A stretch of 64,000 nucleotides of DNA from Wenjunlia tyrosinilytica (GTDB taxonomy: Bacteria; Actinomycetota; Actinomycetes; Streptomycetales; Streptomycetaceae): positions 28,243-92,242 of the forward strand of contig NZ_BMMS01000031.1 in assembly GCF_014646055.1 (NCBI RefSeq), read 5' to 3'. The position numbers and the translations under genes are program-made. Shown in pieces: positions 26,798 to 35,262 of this stretch. A model generated the notes under the pieces. It saw only the letters and a program-made list of their open reading frames with translations. It had not been told where the DNA came from and did not search any database. How positions within the stretch are numbered: the stretch's first letter is position 1; each line of letters opens with the position of its first letter.

Positions 26798-27859
26798 TCA
26801 CCGGGCCTCCAGGACGGCGACCAGGTTCTGCTGGAGGCAGGGACCGGAGGTGGCATGGGCGACGGCCCGCTGCGACTCACCGCGGTGGACGGCGGCGGCG
26901 GCCTCACCGAGCCGGATCAGGCCCGCGGCCATCACGGGATTGGCGGCGAGTGCCCCGCCGGAGGGGTTGACGGCCACCTCCTCGTCCAGGCCCAGCGCCC
27001 TGCGCAGCACCACTTCCTGCGAGGTGAACGGGGCATGGAGCTCGGCGGTGTCCACGGGCGCCTCGAACAGCCCCGCGTGCTCGGCCGCCAGCCGGGTCGA
27101 GGGCGAGTCGGTGAGGTCGCGCACGCCGAGGCTGTGGGCCTCCACGCGGTGGTCGATCCCATGGATCCACGCCGGACGCGGGCACAGGTCCAGGGCGGTG
27201 TCCCCGGCGGCCAGCACCACGGCGGCGGCGCCGTCGCCCACGGGGGGGCAGTCGTGGCGGCGCAGCGGCTGGACCACGTACTCCTCGGCCAGGAGCACGT
27301 CGGGGGGCGCGGAGCCGACGAGTTGGGCACTGGGGTTGGCCTCTGCGGCGGTGCGGCTGCGGGCTGCGATGCCCGCGAGCTCCCGTTCGTCGGTGTGCCC
27401 GGCGTCGATGAGGGCCTGCGCCTGGAGGGCGGCGAGCGAGACGGAGTCGGGCCACAACGGGGCGACGTAGTACGGGTCGAGCTGGCGGGTCAGGACGTCG
27501 CGGACGCTGCCCGGCGAGGACTTGCCGTAGGCGTAGACGAGCGCGGTGTCGGCCTGCCCCGTCAGGAGCGCGACCCATGCCTCGTACAGCGCCCAGGCGC
27601 CGTCCATCTCCACATGGGACTCCGAGATCGGCGGCCATGCCCCCACCCCGTCCAGCGCCATCGTGAAGGAGAAGGCGCGCCCGGCCAGGTAGTCGCTGGA
27701 GCCCGAGCAGGTGAAGCCGATCTCCCCGGCCCTGAGCCCGACTTGGCCGAGCACGTCGTGCAGGACGGGCATCAGCAGCTCCACTTCGGAGAGCTGGTCG
27801 CTGCGGCGCACGGTCGGCGCCTGCGCGAAGGCGACGATCGCGACCTCGCGCGGCATCAT
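26798..27859 (-). CDS. Second thiolase-fold protein of the lipid-transfer/aldolase type
   Basis: The product is about 353 residues. Two adjacent ATGs (27859 and 27856) follow AAGGAG by 4 and 7 nt. It has the thiolase fold pattern (VAIVAFAQAP, then VEMDGAWALYEAWVALLTGQ) but no Cys at the nucleophile position. Its C-terminal motif is VAVNPSGGALAANPVMAAG, with Asn replacing the catalytic His. It lies between the double-DUF35 gene and the other thiolase-fold gene, so the three products probably form one complex acting on a CoA ester. Confidence 0.78.
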   Translation of the reverse strand: MMPREVAIVAFAQAPTVRRSDQLSEVELLMPVLHDVLGQVGLRAGEIGFTCSGSSDYLAGRAFSFTMALDGVGAWPPISESHVEMDGAWALYEAWVALLTGQADTALVYAYGKSSPGSVRDVLTRQLDPYYVAPLWPDSVSLAALQAQALIDAGHTDERELAGIAARSRTAAEANPSAQLVGSAPPDVLLAEEYVVQPLRRHDCPPVGDGAAAVVLAAGDTALDLCPRPAWIHGIDHRVEAHSLGVRDLTDSPSTRLAAEHAGLFEAPVDTAELHAPFTSQEVVLRRALGLDEEVAVNPSGGALAANPVMAAGLIRLGEAAAAVHRGESQRAVAHATSGPCLQQNLVAVLEAR

Positions 27860-27875
27860 GGCAGCTCCTTGGCCA

Positions 27876-28907
27876 TCACAGCAGCTCCTTGTAGGTGTCG
27901 TAGTCCGCGTCCGGCTCGCCGGTGGGCCGGAAGTGGTCGACGGAGGCGAGAGTGGGGGCGAGCCGGTCGTCGTCGACCCAGACCGCTTCGACGCGCAGGC
28001 CCATGCGCACCTGGTCGTAGGGGATGCCGCCGATGCGGGCGTGCAGTCCGAGGTCGGCCCCGTCGAGGGCGATGTGGGCGTAGACGTAGGGCACCTCGAT
28101 GTCGAGGTTGCGGGCCTTGACGTTGACGACGCAGTAGGTGGTGACGGTGCCTCTGGGGCCGACCTCGACCTGCTCGTCGGTGGCGACACCGCAGGTGGGG
28201 CAGGCGCCGCGCGGCGGAACGTAGGTCTTGCGGCAGTCGGGGCAGCGTTCGCCGATGATCCGCCTGCCGGTGAGCGCGGTCAGGAAGCGCGACTGCGCGC
28301 GGCCGGAGGTGTAGGTGTAGTCGAGGCGCGCCGCCGTGACGATTCCGGTGACGGGGTCGCCGTCGAAGCGGCCGGTGTGCGGGGTGGTGGCTCGAGGGCG
28401 CTCGGGCCTGTTATCTGATTGTCTGCTTTTCTTGCCCTGGCTGTCCGCGTGCCCGTCCGGTCGCCCGCCCTCGTCCAGTCGCTCGAAACAGACGATGTCG
28501 GTGATGGCGCCGCGGCGTTCCGCCGCCCACCGCACCCGGACCCGCGTCCCCGAGCTCACCTCCTCGGGGCCGCGTGCGTCGAGGGCGTGCAGAAGGGCGG
28601 TGTCGGCGCCGTCGAGGCGTACCAGCACCCAGGCGAACGGTGCGGTGAGCGGCTGGCCCGGCCGCGGATGGGGGTTCCAGGCCCAGGTGGTGACGGTGCC
28701 GGTGCCGGCCACCTCGACCAGATCACGCAGTTCCTCGGCGGTGACGGGGTCGTACTCGACGGGCGGCATGAGGATCCGCCCGTCGGACGCCCGTACCCCC
28801 AGGAGAGTACGTTCACGCAGCCCGGTGAGGAAGGCGCTCTGCACCGGCCCGAGCGACCGGGTGAACGGGAACTCGACGACCAGCGGCGCACTCAGGACCT
28901 CGGGCAT
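27876..28907 (-). CDS. Protein with two DUF35 (OB-fold, zinc-ribbon) units
   Basis: The start is ATG 28907, preceded by GAGAGGAG. The 343-residue product holds two DUF35-like OB-fold halves. The N-terminal half (about residues 1-150) has GTVTTWAWNPHP and FAWVLVRLDGADTALLHALD but no zinc ribbon. The C-terminal half (about 185-343) has the rubredoxin-like CPDCRKTYVPPRGACPTC, then GTVTTYCVVNVKA and VYAHIALDGADLGLHARI. DUF35 proteins pair with thiolase-fold partners, so the adjacency to two such genes is consistent with one polypeptide serving both. Confidence 0.85.
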   Translation of the reverse strand: MPEVLSAPLVVEFPFTRSLGPVQSAFLTGLRERTLLGVRASDGRILMPPVEYDPVTAEELRDLVEVAGTGTVTTWAWNPHPRPGQPLTAPFAWVLVRLDGADTALLHALDARGPEEVSSGTRVRVRWAAERRGAITDIVCFERLDEGGRPDGHADSQGKKSRQSDNRPERPRATTPHTGRFDGDPVTGIVTAARLDYTYTSGRAQSRFLTALTGRRIIGERCPDCRKTYVPPRGACPTCGVATDEQVEVGPRGTVTTYCVVNVKARNLDIEVPYVYAHIALDGADLGLHARIGGIPYDQVRMGLRVEAVWVDDDRLAPTLASVDHFRPTGEPDADYDTYKELL

Positions 28908-28992
28908 GCGCACTCCTCTCGACGTATCCCTGGACGGGGGCGGTCCCGACCCGCGGGTCTCGGCAGGTGCGGGCCTGGAAGGGGGCGGCGTG

Positions 28993-29799
28993 CTACTGCC
29001 GCCGGTAGACGGCCGGGCGCTTCTCGGCGAAGGCCTTCGCGCCCTCCTTGGCGTCGGCGGTCGCGAACACCGGCCAGCCGCGTTCGAGTTCGAGTCTGAG
29101 CCCGTCCTCCTCGCCGAGCGCCGCGCTGTCGTGGACCGACGCCTTGACCGCCTCGACGGCCAACGGACCGTTGGCATTGACCAGTTCGGCCAGCTCCAGC
29201 GCCCTCTCCAGCGCGGCGCCGTCCGGGACGGTGCTCCCGATCAGCCCGATGGCCAGGGCTTCGCGCGCGCTGTAGGGGCGGCCGGTCAGGAGCATCTCCA
29301 GGGCATGCGTCTTCGGGATCTGCCGGGGCAGCCGCACCGTCGAACCGCCGATGGGGAACAGCCCCCGCCGCACCTCGAACAGGCCGAAGGTCGCGCCCTC
29401 GCCCGCGACCCGGATGTCGGTGCCCTGGAGGATCTCGGTGCCGCCCGCCACGCAAGCGCCCTCGACGGCGGCGATCACCGGCTTACGGGGCCGGTGGTGG
29501 CGCAGCATGGCCTTCCAGTGCAGGTCGGGGTCGGCATTGAGCCGGTCGCGGTACCGCTGTCCGGCCATGCCGCCGTCGCCCGCCGCGAGCGCCTTGAGGT
29601 CCATACCGGCACAGAACGAGCCCCCGGCGCCGGTGAGCACGATGGAGCGGACGGCGTCGTCCGCGTCGGCTTCGAGCCAGCCGTCGTGGAGGCCGACGAG
29701 CATCGGCAGGGACAGCGCGTTCTTCGCCTCCGGCCGGTTGAGGGTCAGGACGAGGGTGGCCCCTCGGCGCTCCACGGTGAGATGTTCCGTCCCGCCCAT
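28993..29799 (-). CDS. Enoyl-CoA hydratase/isomerase family protein (crotonase fold)
   Basis: The 268-residue protein has the crotonase signatures: LTLNRPEAKNALSLPML near the N-terminus, the oxyanion-hole strand GAGGSFCAGMDLKALAAGD near residue 55, and AAVEGACVAGGTEI near residue 107, followed by FEVRRGLFPIGG. GGGAGG precedes the ATG at 29799. It is first of the minus-strand catabolic operon and shares a 183-bp divergent promoter region with the acyl-CoA synthetase gene. Confidence 0.9.
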   Translation of the reverse strand: MGGTEHLTVERRGATLVLTLNRPEAKNALSLPMLVGLHDGWLEADADDAVRSIVLTGAGGSFCAGMDLKALAAGDGGMAGQRYRDRLNADPDLHWKAMLRHHRPRKPVIAAVEGACVAGGTEILQGTDIRVAGEGATFGLFEVRRGLFPIGGSTVRLPRQIPKTHALEMLLTGRPYSAREALAIGLIGSTVPDGAALERALELAELVNANGPLAVEAVKASVHDSAALGEEDGLRLELERGWPVFATADAKEGAKAFAEKRPAVYRRQ

Positions 29800-29836
29800 C
29801 GTCCGGCCTCCCGGTCGCGTTGGCGCTGCGTTGGAC

Positions 29837-29850
29837 TAGAACAGGTTGCA
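29837..29850. promoter_or_regulatory. KstR-like operator (TnnAACnnGTTnnA)
   Basis: TAGAACAGGTTGCA at 29837-29850 matches the 14-bp palindromic consensus TnnAACnnGTTnnA known for the actinobacterial cholesterol-catabolism repressor KstR. It lies 37 bp upstream of the enoyl-CoA hydratase start in the divergent promoter region. A second match lies upstream of the acyl-CoA dehydrogenase gene. Confidence 0.55.
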
Positions 29851-29880
29851 GTAGCGGTGGGCCGAACTTCAATACCTCTT

Positions 29881-29895
29881 CTGACACTCAGTCAG
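29881..29895. promoter_or_regulatory. CTGAC-N5-GTCAG inverted repeat, candidate repressor operator
   Basis: CTGACACTCAGTCAG at 29881-29895, followed by ATTT, is an inverted repeat with 5-bp arms. The same arms, 5-bp spacer and ATTT flank recur at 35196-35210 in the next divergent promoter of the catabolic block. A TetR-type regulator is the likely binder by analogy; no such regulator gene lies in the window. Confidence 0.5.
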
Positions 29896-29982
29896 ATTTC
29901 TGTGCGGCCCGTCTTCCCACCACACCCCTTCGGCGCTCTAATGAGCGCCTGCCCGCGAGCGCCGTGTCCGACTGGAGGAGCC

Positions 29983-31653
29983 GTGGAGTACAACCTTGCC
30001 GACCTGTTCGAGTCCATCGCCGACACCGTGCCGGACCGCGAGGCACTGGTGCACATCGACCACCCGGGCACCGGCGAACGGCGCGCCCTCACCTACGCGC
30101 AGCTCGACGCGGCGGCCAACCGGCTCGCCCATCATCTGATCGAGCGCGGCATCGGCACGGGCGAGCACGTGGGGCTGCACCTGTACAACGGCGTCGAGTA
30201 CCTCCAGACCGTGCTCGCCTGCCTCAAGATCCGCGCGGTTCCGGTCAACGTCAACTACCGCTACGTGGAGGACGAACTGGTCCACCTCTACCGGGACGCG
30301 GACCTCGCCGGCCTGGTCTTCGACGCACGGTTCGACGAACGGGTGGCCGCGGCGCTGCCCAGGACGCGGCGGCTTCGCCTGCTGGTGCGGGTGGGCGCTC
30401 CTTCGACGGATTCCGGCGCACTCTCCTCGACCACCGAACCGTTCACCGCCGAACCGGCGTTGACCGCCGTACCGTTCGAGCAGGCAGTGGAGACCGGCTC
30501 ACCCGAGCGCGGCTTCGCACCGCGCAGCGCCGACGACCTGTTCATCATCTACACCGGCGGCACCACCGGGCTGCCCAAGGGAGTGATGTGGCGTCAGGAA
30601 GACCTGTTCTTCGCCGGAATGGGCGGCGGGGCGCCGACCGGCGAGCCGGTGACGTCACCCGGGGAACTGGCCCAGCGGGTCGCCGAGGGCGGTGAGGGAC
30701 TGGTCTTCTTCCCGACGGCGCCGCTGATGCACGGCACCTCCACACTCACCGCGTTCATCGGCTTCTTCTACGGCCAGAAGGTCGTCCTGCACACCAAGTT
30801 CGTGCCCGAGGAGGTACTGAGGACCGTGGCGGAGGAGAAGGTCACCAGCATCTCACTCGTCGGGGACGCGATGCTGCGCCCGCTCGGGGACGCGCTGGCC
30901 GGTCCGCTGAAGGGCACCGACTGCTCGTCGCTGTTCAGCCTCAGCAGCAGTGGCGCGATCATGTCCGAGACGGTGCGCCGGCGGTTCCAGGAACTCGTGC
31001 CGAATTGCGTGATCCTCAACAACTTCGGCTCCTCCGAGTCCGGATTCAACGGCACGGCCACCGAGGACTCCGGACCCGCCCGGGGCTTCCGGCTGCGGAT
31101 GAACGCGCGCACCACGGTCGTCGATCCGGCGACGCTGGAGCCGAGCGCGCCGGGCGTTCCCGGCCGGATAGCGCAGCGCGGGCACTGCCCCGTCGGCTAC
31201 TACAACGACACGGACAAGAGCGCCTCGACCTTCTTCCAACGCGACGGCGAACGCTGGGTGCTGCTCGGCGACATGGGAACGGTGGACGCGGACGGTGTGG
31301 TGACCGTGCTCGGCCGGGGCTCGCAGTGCATCAACACCGGCGGTGAGAAGGTCTATCCGGAGGAGGTCGAGGAGACGCTGAAAGCTCACCCCGACGTGTA
31401 CGACGCGCTGGTGGCCGGGGTGCCCGACGAGAAGTGGGGCAGCACGGTGGCGGCCGTGGTGCAGCCGCGCGAGGGTGCACGGCCGCCGACGCTGGACGCC
31501 ATCCAGGACCACTGCCGTGCCCGCCTCGCGGGATACAAGATTCCCCGCCTCCTCGTCATCACCGCCGGCATCCAGCGCTCGCCCAGCGGCAAGGCGGACT
31601 ACCGGTGGGCGAGCGCGGTGGCGTCGGAGGCCGCGCGCTCGGCGGCCACGTGA
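29983..31653 (+). CDS. Acyl-CoA synthetase (AMP-binding, FadD type)
   Basis: GTG 29983 is preceded by GGAGGAG at 29974-29980, which decides the start. The 556-residue protein has the AMP-binding P-loop IIYTGGTTGLPKGVMW, NNFGSSESGFNG, the LLGDMGTVDADGVVTVLGR motif, and the C-terminal CINTGGEKVYPEEVEE with SGKADYRWA carrying the catalytic Lys. It activates a carboxylic acid to its CoA thioester. Divergence from echA, with shared operator-like sites, ties it to the same catabolic pathway. Confidence 0.92.
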   Translation: MEYNLADLFESIADTVPDREALVHIDHPGTGERRALTYAQLDAAANRLAHHLIERGIGTGEHVGLHLYNGVEYLQTVLACLKIRAVPVNVNYRYVEDELVHLYRDADLAGLVFDARFDERVAAALPRTRRLRLLVRVGAPSTDSGALSSTTEPFTAEPALTAVPFEQAVETGSPERGFAPRSADDLFIIYTGGTTGLPKGVMWRQEDLFFAGMGGGAPTGEPVTSPGELAQRVAEGGEGLVFFPTAPLMHGTSTLTAFIGFFYGQKVVLHTKFVPEEVLRTVAEEKVTSISLVGDAMLRPLGDALAGPLKGTDCSSLFSLSSSGAIMSETVRRRFQELVPNCVILNNFGSSESGFNGTATEDSGPARGFRLRMNARTTVVDPATLEPSAPGVPGRIAQRGHCPVGYYNDTDKSASTFFQRDGERWVLLGDMGTVDADGVVTVLGRGSQCINTGGEKVYPEEVEETLKAHPDVYDALVAGVPDEKWGSTVAAVVQPREGARPPTLDAIQDHCRARLAGYKIPRLLVITAGIQRSPSGKADYRWASAVASEAARSAAT

Positions 31654-31674
31654 CCGGCGGCCCCCGCCGCAACG

Positions 31675-31779
31675 CCCTGCCTTCCCCGCCCTCCCAGCCC
31701 TGCCTTCCCCCGCCCTCCCAGCCCTGCCTTCCCCCGCCCTCCCAGCCCTGCCTTCCCCCGCCCTCCCGGCCCTGCCTTC
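31675..31779. repeat. 24-bp tandem repeat after the acyl-CoA synthetase gene
   Basis: A C-rich unit beginning CCCTGCCTTCCCC is repeated about four and a half times with a period of 23-24 bp, running up to the convergent DinB-like gene. Purine/pyrimidine asymmetry is strong. Confidence 0.8.
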
Positions 31780-32302
31780 ACTCCTGCGCGGTCGCCGCGA
31801 TGAGCTGGTAGGACGTGGCGCCGTCGATCGACTCACGGACGATGTCGGCGTGCCCGGCGTGGCGGGCGGCCTCCTCGACGAGGTGCAGCAGGATCCAGCG
31901 CGCGGAGCGCCTCGAGCCCGGCGGGAACCACGGGGCCTCGGGGAGGGCGACCGTCGCCTCCAGATCGGGCAGGTCGGCGACCGCCTTCTCCGTGTACAGG
32001 GCCACGGCCTCGTACTCGCGCAGCCAGTGGGCCAGCGTCTCGCCCTCGACCATGCTGAACTCGGTCTCCCAGTTCCTGGACTCCTCCTGCGCCCGTCCGG
32101 TCATCAGATCGGTCCAGCCGCGCTCGACGAGGGCGGCGTGCTTGATCAGCCCGGAGAGCGACAGGGCGCTCGCGCTGGGCCGGGACGCCGCCTGCTCCTC
32201 GGTCAGGCCGTGGACCGCGCGGCGCAGGCTCTCGCGCTGGGCGGACAGGAACTGCAGCAGTGCGTCGCGCTCGTCGGCCTCGGCGCCCACCAGAGTCGGC
32301 AT
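31778..32302 (-). CDS. DinB-superfamily protein (DUF664 type)
   Basis: The 174-residue four-helix-bundle protein starts at ATG 32302 after GAGAGGTGA. It has the DinB pattern: an N-terminal ALLQFLSAQRESLRRAVHGL helix, LSGLIKHAALVERGW with a metal-ligand His, and HLVEEAARHAGHADIVRESI with the C-terminal His pair. Members are often metal-dependent thiol (mycothiol) transferases. The specific activity is unknown. Confidence 0.85.
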   Translation of the reverse strand: MPTLVGAEADERDALLQFLSAQRESLRRAVHGLTEEQAASRPSASALSLSGLIKHAALVERGWTDLMTGRAQEESRNWETEFSMVEGETLAHWLREYEAVALYTEKAVADLPDLEATVALPEAPWFPPGSRRSARWILLHLVEEAARHAGHADIVRESIDGATSYQLIAATAQE

Positions 32303-32427
32303 AACGGTTCACCTCTCGTTCGGTTCGATACAGCACACGCTATGCCCTATTGCGGACAGTTCCGGTCCGCAATGACCCACACGGCACCACCGAATCGAAG
32401 AGGCCTTTCCGACCGCCCCCCGCGGCC

Positions 32428-34023
32428 TCAGACCTGCCGTTCGCGCCCCTCCCAGTACGGTTCGCGCAGACGGCGCTTGTAGAGCTTGCCGTTGGGGTCG
32501 CGGGGCATGTGCTCGACGAAGTCCACCGACTTGGGGCGCTTGTAGCGCGCGAGCCGCCGCTCGCAGTGGGCCAGTATCTCGGCCGCCAGTTCCTGCCCCG
32601 GCCGGTGCCCCGGCGCGGCTTCGACGACGGCCTTGACCTCCTCGCCCCAGTCGCTGTTGGGGATGCCGAAGACGGCGGCGTCGGCGACGGCCGGGTGTCC
32701 GAGCAGGGCGGACTCGATCTCGGCGGGGTAGATGTTCACCCCTCCCGAGATGATCATGTCGATCTTGCGGTCGCGCAGGAAGAGGTAGCCGTCCTGGTCC
32801 AGATAGCCCAGGTCACCGACGGTGAAGAAGTCCCCGATGCGGTTCCTGCGGGTCTTGGCCTCGTCCTTGTGGTAGCTGAACCCGGCGACGTCCATCCGCA
32901 TGTAGACGGTGCCCGTCTCTCCGGCCGGCAGCCGGTTGCCGTCGTCGTCGAAGATCGCCAGCTCGCTGATCGGCCATGCCCTGCCGACCGTTCCCGGCCG
33001 CTCCAGCCACTGCGCCGCCGTCGCGAACGTCCCTCCGCCCTCGCTGGCCGCGTAGTACTCCTCGACGCAGGTGCCCCACCAGTCGATCATCGCCCGTTTG
33101 ACATGGTCCGGGCAGGGCGCCGCCCCGTGCAGGGCGTGGCGCATGGACGAGACGTCGTAGCGGTCCCTGACCTCCTCGGGCAGGGCGAGGAGGCGGTGGA
33201 ACTGGGTCGGCACCATGTGCGTGTGGGTGCAGCCGTGGGCCTCGATGAGCCGCAGCATCTCCTCCGGGGTCCACTTGTCCATCAGCACCACGGGGTGGCC
33301 GATGTGCAGGGCCGCGGCCGCGAACTGGAGCACCGCCGTGTGGTAGAGCGGCGAGCACACCAGGTGGACGTTCCCCTCGAACGGCTGGATGCCGAAGATG
33401 GCGAGGAAGCCGCCGAGGTGGGTCTGCTCGGGCGGCACACCCGGCAGCGGGCGGCGGATGCCCCGGGGGCGGCCGGTGGTGCCGGAGGTGTAGTTCATGA
33501 CCCAGCCCGCGGTCCGGTCCTCGGGCGGGCTCTCGGGCTGCCCGTCGAGCAGTTCGGAGAACGGCCGCAGACCGGCTCCGCCTCCCGCGTCCGGCCGGTC
33601 CCCCGAGTCGGCCACCGCGAAGCGCCTCTCCTTCGGCAGTCCGGCCTCGTCGGCCGCGGCGACCGCATGCTCGGCGAAGCGCTCGTGGGCGATGAGGACC
33701 TTCGCTCCCGAGTCGGAGACGATCCAGGCGATCTCGGGACCGACCAGGTGGTGGTTGACCGGCACCATGTACAGGCCCGCCTGGGCCGCGGCGAGGTAGG
33801 CGATGAAGAACTCGACCCCGTTGGGCAGGACGACGGCGAACACGTCGCCGGTCCGAAGTCCCTGCTCCCGCAGGCCGTGCACGAGCTGGTTGCAGGCGGC
33901 GTGCAGCCGGGCGGCCGACCACTCCTGCCCGTCGGGGGCGATGAGCGCGGTGCGGTCGGCCCCCCCGTCGGGTCCGGCCTGCGCCGCCTGCGCCCAGAAG
34001 CCGTTGGGCACGGTGTTCGTCAT
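32428..34023 (-). CDS. Acyl-CoA synthetase (AMP-binding, FadD type)
   Basis: The 531-residue protein has MNYTSGTTGRPRGIRRPLPG (AMP-binding loop), YYAASEGGGTFA, FTVGDLGYLDQDGYLFLRDR, and the C-terminal IISGGVNIYPAEIES with PNGKLYKRRL. The ATG follows GAGGAGGG. It lies 24 bp downstream of the nitronate monooxygenase gene, so the two form an operon. It is a second acid-activating enzyme distinct from the one at 29983. Confidence 0.92.
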   Translation of the reverse strand: MTNTVPNGFWAQAAQAGPDGGADRTALIAPDGQEWSAARLHAACNQLVHGLREQGLRTGDVFAVVLPNGVEFFIAYLAAAQAGLYMVPVNHHLVGPEIAWIVSDSGAKVLIAHERFAEHAVAAADEAGLPKERRFAVADSGDRPDAGGGAGLRPFSELLDGQPESPPEDRTAGWVMNYTSGTTGRPRGIRRPLPGVPPEQTHLGGFLAIFGIQPFEGNVHLVCSPLYHTAVLQFAAAALHIGHPVVLMDKWTPEEMLRLIEAHGCTHTHMVPTQFHRLLALPEEVRDRYDVSSMRHALHGAAPCPDHVKRAMIDWWGTCVEEYYAASEGGGTFATAAQWLERPGTVGRAWPISELAIFDDDGNRLPAGETGTVYMRMDVAGFSYHKDEAKTRRNRIGDFFTVGDLGYLDQDGYLFLRDRKIDMIISGGVNIYPAEIESALLGHPAVADAAVFGIPNSDWGEEVKAVVEAAPGHRPGQELAAEILAHCERRLARYKRPKSVDFVEHMPRDPNGKLYKRRLREPYWEGRERQV

Positions 34024-34047
34024 GGAGGGCCCTCCTCGGCCTCGGGC

Positions 34048-35163
34048 TCACTCGCGTCCGGCGATCCGGTTCAGACGCGTGATCGCCCGCTCGAATCCAC
34101 GGGTCAGGTCGTCGAGGACGTCGGCCACGGACCGCTCCTCGTCCATCCGCCCGACGATCTGCCCGACCGGGGAGCCGAGCAGCTCGGGCGTCTCGTACTT
34201 CTGGATGCGTGAGACGGCGTCGGCGACCAGAAGCCCCTGCAACGGCATGGGCAGCGGCCCGGGTCCGGCCGGGTCCTCCCAGGCGTCGGTCCACTCGGTG
34301 CGCAGCTGCCGGGCGGGTTTGCCGGTCAGCGCCCGCGAGCGGACCGTGTCCCCCGACCCCGCCGCCAGCAGCTTCTCGGTGAGCGCGCGTGAGGGCAGCT
34401 CCGCCTCGGTGGTGGTCAGCCAGACCGAGCCGAGCCAGATGCCCTGGGCACCGAGCGCCAGCCCGGCGGCGACCTGCTCGCCGGAGCCTATGCCCCCCGC
34501 CGCGAGGACCGGGAGCGGGTCCACGGCGCGCACGATCTCCGGGGTGAGGACCATGGTGGCGATCTCTCCCGTGTGGCCGCCGGCCTCGTACCCCTGGGCG
34601 ACGACGATGTCGATGCCCGCCTCTTGGTGGTGGCGGGCGTGGCGGGCGCTTCCGGCGAGGGCGGCGACGAGGATGCCGCGCGCGTGGGCGCGTTCGACGA
34701 CGTCGGCGGGCGGGGAGCCGAGGGCGTTGGCGAGCAGCCGGATCGGGTACTGGAGGGCGACGTCGACCTGCGAGCGGGCGACCTCCTCCATCCAGCCGGT
34801 GATCCGCCAGCCGGCCCTGTCGCCCTCGGCGAGCTCGGGAACGCCGTACTTGGCGAGCAGGTCCTCCACCCAGGTCCGGTGGCCGTCGGGGATCATCGCC
34901 TCGACATCGGCCTCGCTCACACCGCCGACCTTCTTCGCGGGCATCACCACGTCGAGCCCGTAGGGTCGTCCGCCGGTATGGGCCTCCATCCAGTCCAGAC
35001 CGCGGGCGAGTTCGTCCCCGGCCCCGTATCGGACCGCGCCGAGCACCCCGAAGCCGCCCGCCCTGCTGATGGCCGCGGCCACGGCCGGGAAGGGGGTGAA
35101 ACCGAAGATGGCGTGCTCGACTCCGAGGCGTCTGCTCAGCTCCGTCTCCATGCCGGGCAGCAT
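34048..35163 (-). CDS. Nitronate monooxygenase / 2-nitropropane dioxygenase family
   Basis: The product is about 371 residues; ATG 35163 or ATG 35151 (METELSRRLG) may start it. It has the FMN-dependent TIM-barrel signatures: PFPAVAAAISRAGGFGVLG near the start, IVVAQGYEAGGHTGEIATMV with the catalytic-type His, and VLAAGGIGSGEQVAAGLALG for phosphate binding. In this setting it may act on an unsaturated or nitro-like intermediate, although many members are only annotated by homology. It is cotranscribed with the downstream acyl-CoA synthetase and divergent from the VWA gene. Confidence 0.88.
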   Translation of the reverse strand: MLPGMETELSRRLGVEHAIFGFTPFPAVAAAISRAGGFGVLGAVRYGAGDELARGLDWMEAHTGGRPYGLDVVMPAKKVGGVSEADVEAMIPDGHRTWVEDLLAKYGVPELAEGDRAGWRITGWMEEVARSQVDVALQYPIRLLANALGSPPADVVERAHARGILVAALAGSARHARHHQEAGIDIVVAQGYEAGGHTGEIATMVLTPEIVRAVDPLPVLAAGGIGSGEQVAAGLALGAQGIWLGSVWLTTTEAELPSRALTEKLLAAGSGDTVRSRALTGKPARQLRTEWTDAWEDPAGPGPLPMPLQGLLVADAVSRIQKYETPELLGSPVGQIVGRMDEERSVADVLDDLTRGFERAITRLNRIAGRE

Positions 35164-35195
35164 GCCCCAGGGCCGCGGGCGATGGAAGAGGTTTA

Positions 35196-35210
35196 CTGAC
35201 GGGGCGTCAG
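35196..35210. promoter_or_regulatory. CTGAC-N5-GTCAG inverted repeat, second copy
   Basis: CTGACGGGGCGTCAG at 35196-35210 (arms extend to CTGACG/CGTCAG) followed by ATTTT lies between the divergent nitronate monooxygenase and VWA genes. Arms, spacer length and ATTT flank match the copy at 29881-29895. A TAGAAC half-site lies 14 bp to the right. Confidence 0.5.
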
Positions 35211-35262
35211 ATTTTGCAAGTGGTAGAACTTCGGGCAGAACGACCGGGAGGGGAGGCCCATC

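Noticed and set aside
25523..27859. Annotating the two thiolase-fold genes as acetyl-CoA acetyltransferases
   Set aside because: Neither has the nucleophilic Cys nor the GHP His, so thiolase activity is unlikely.
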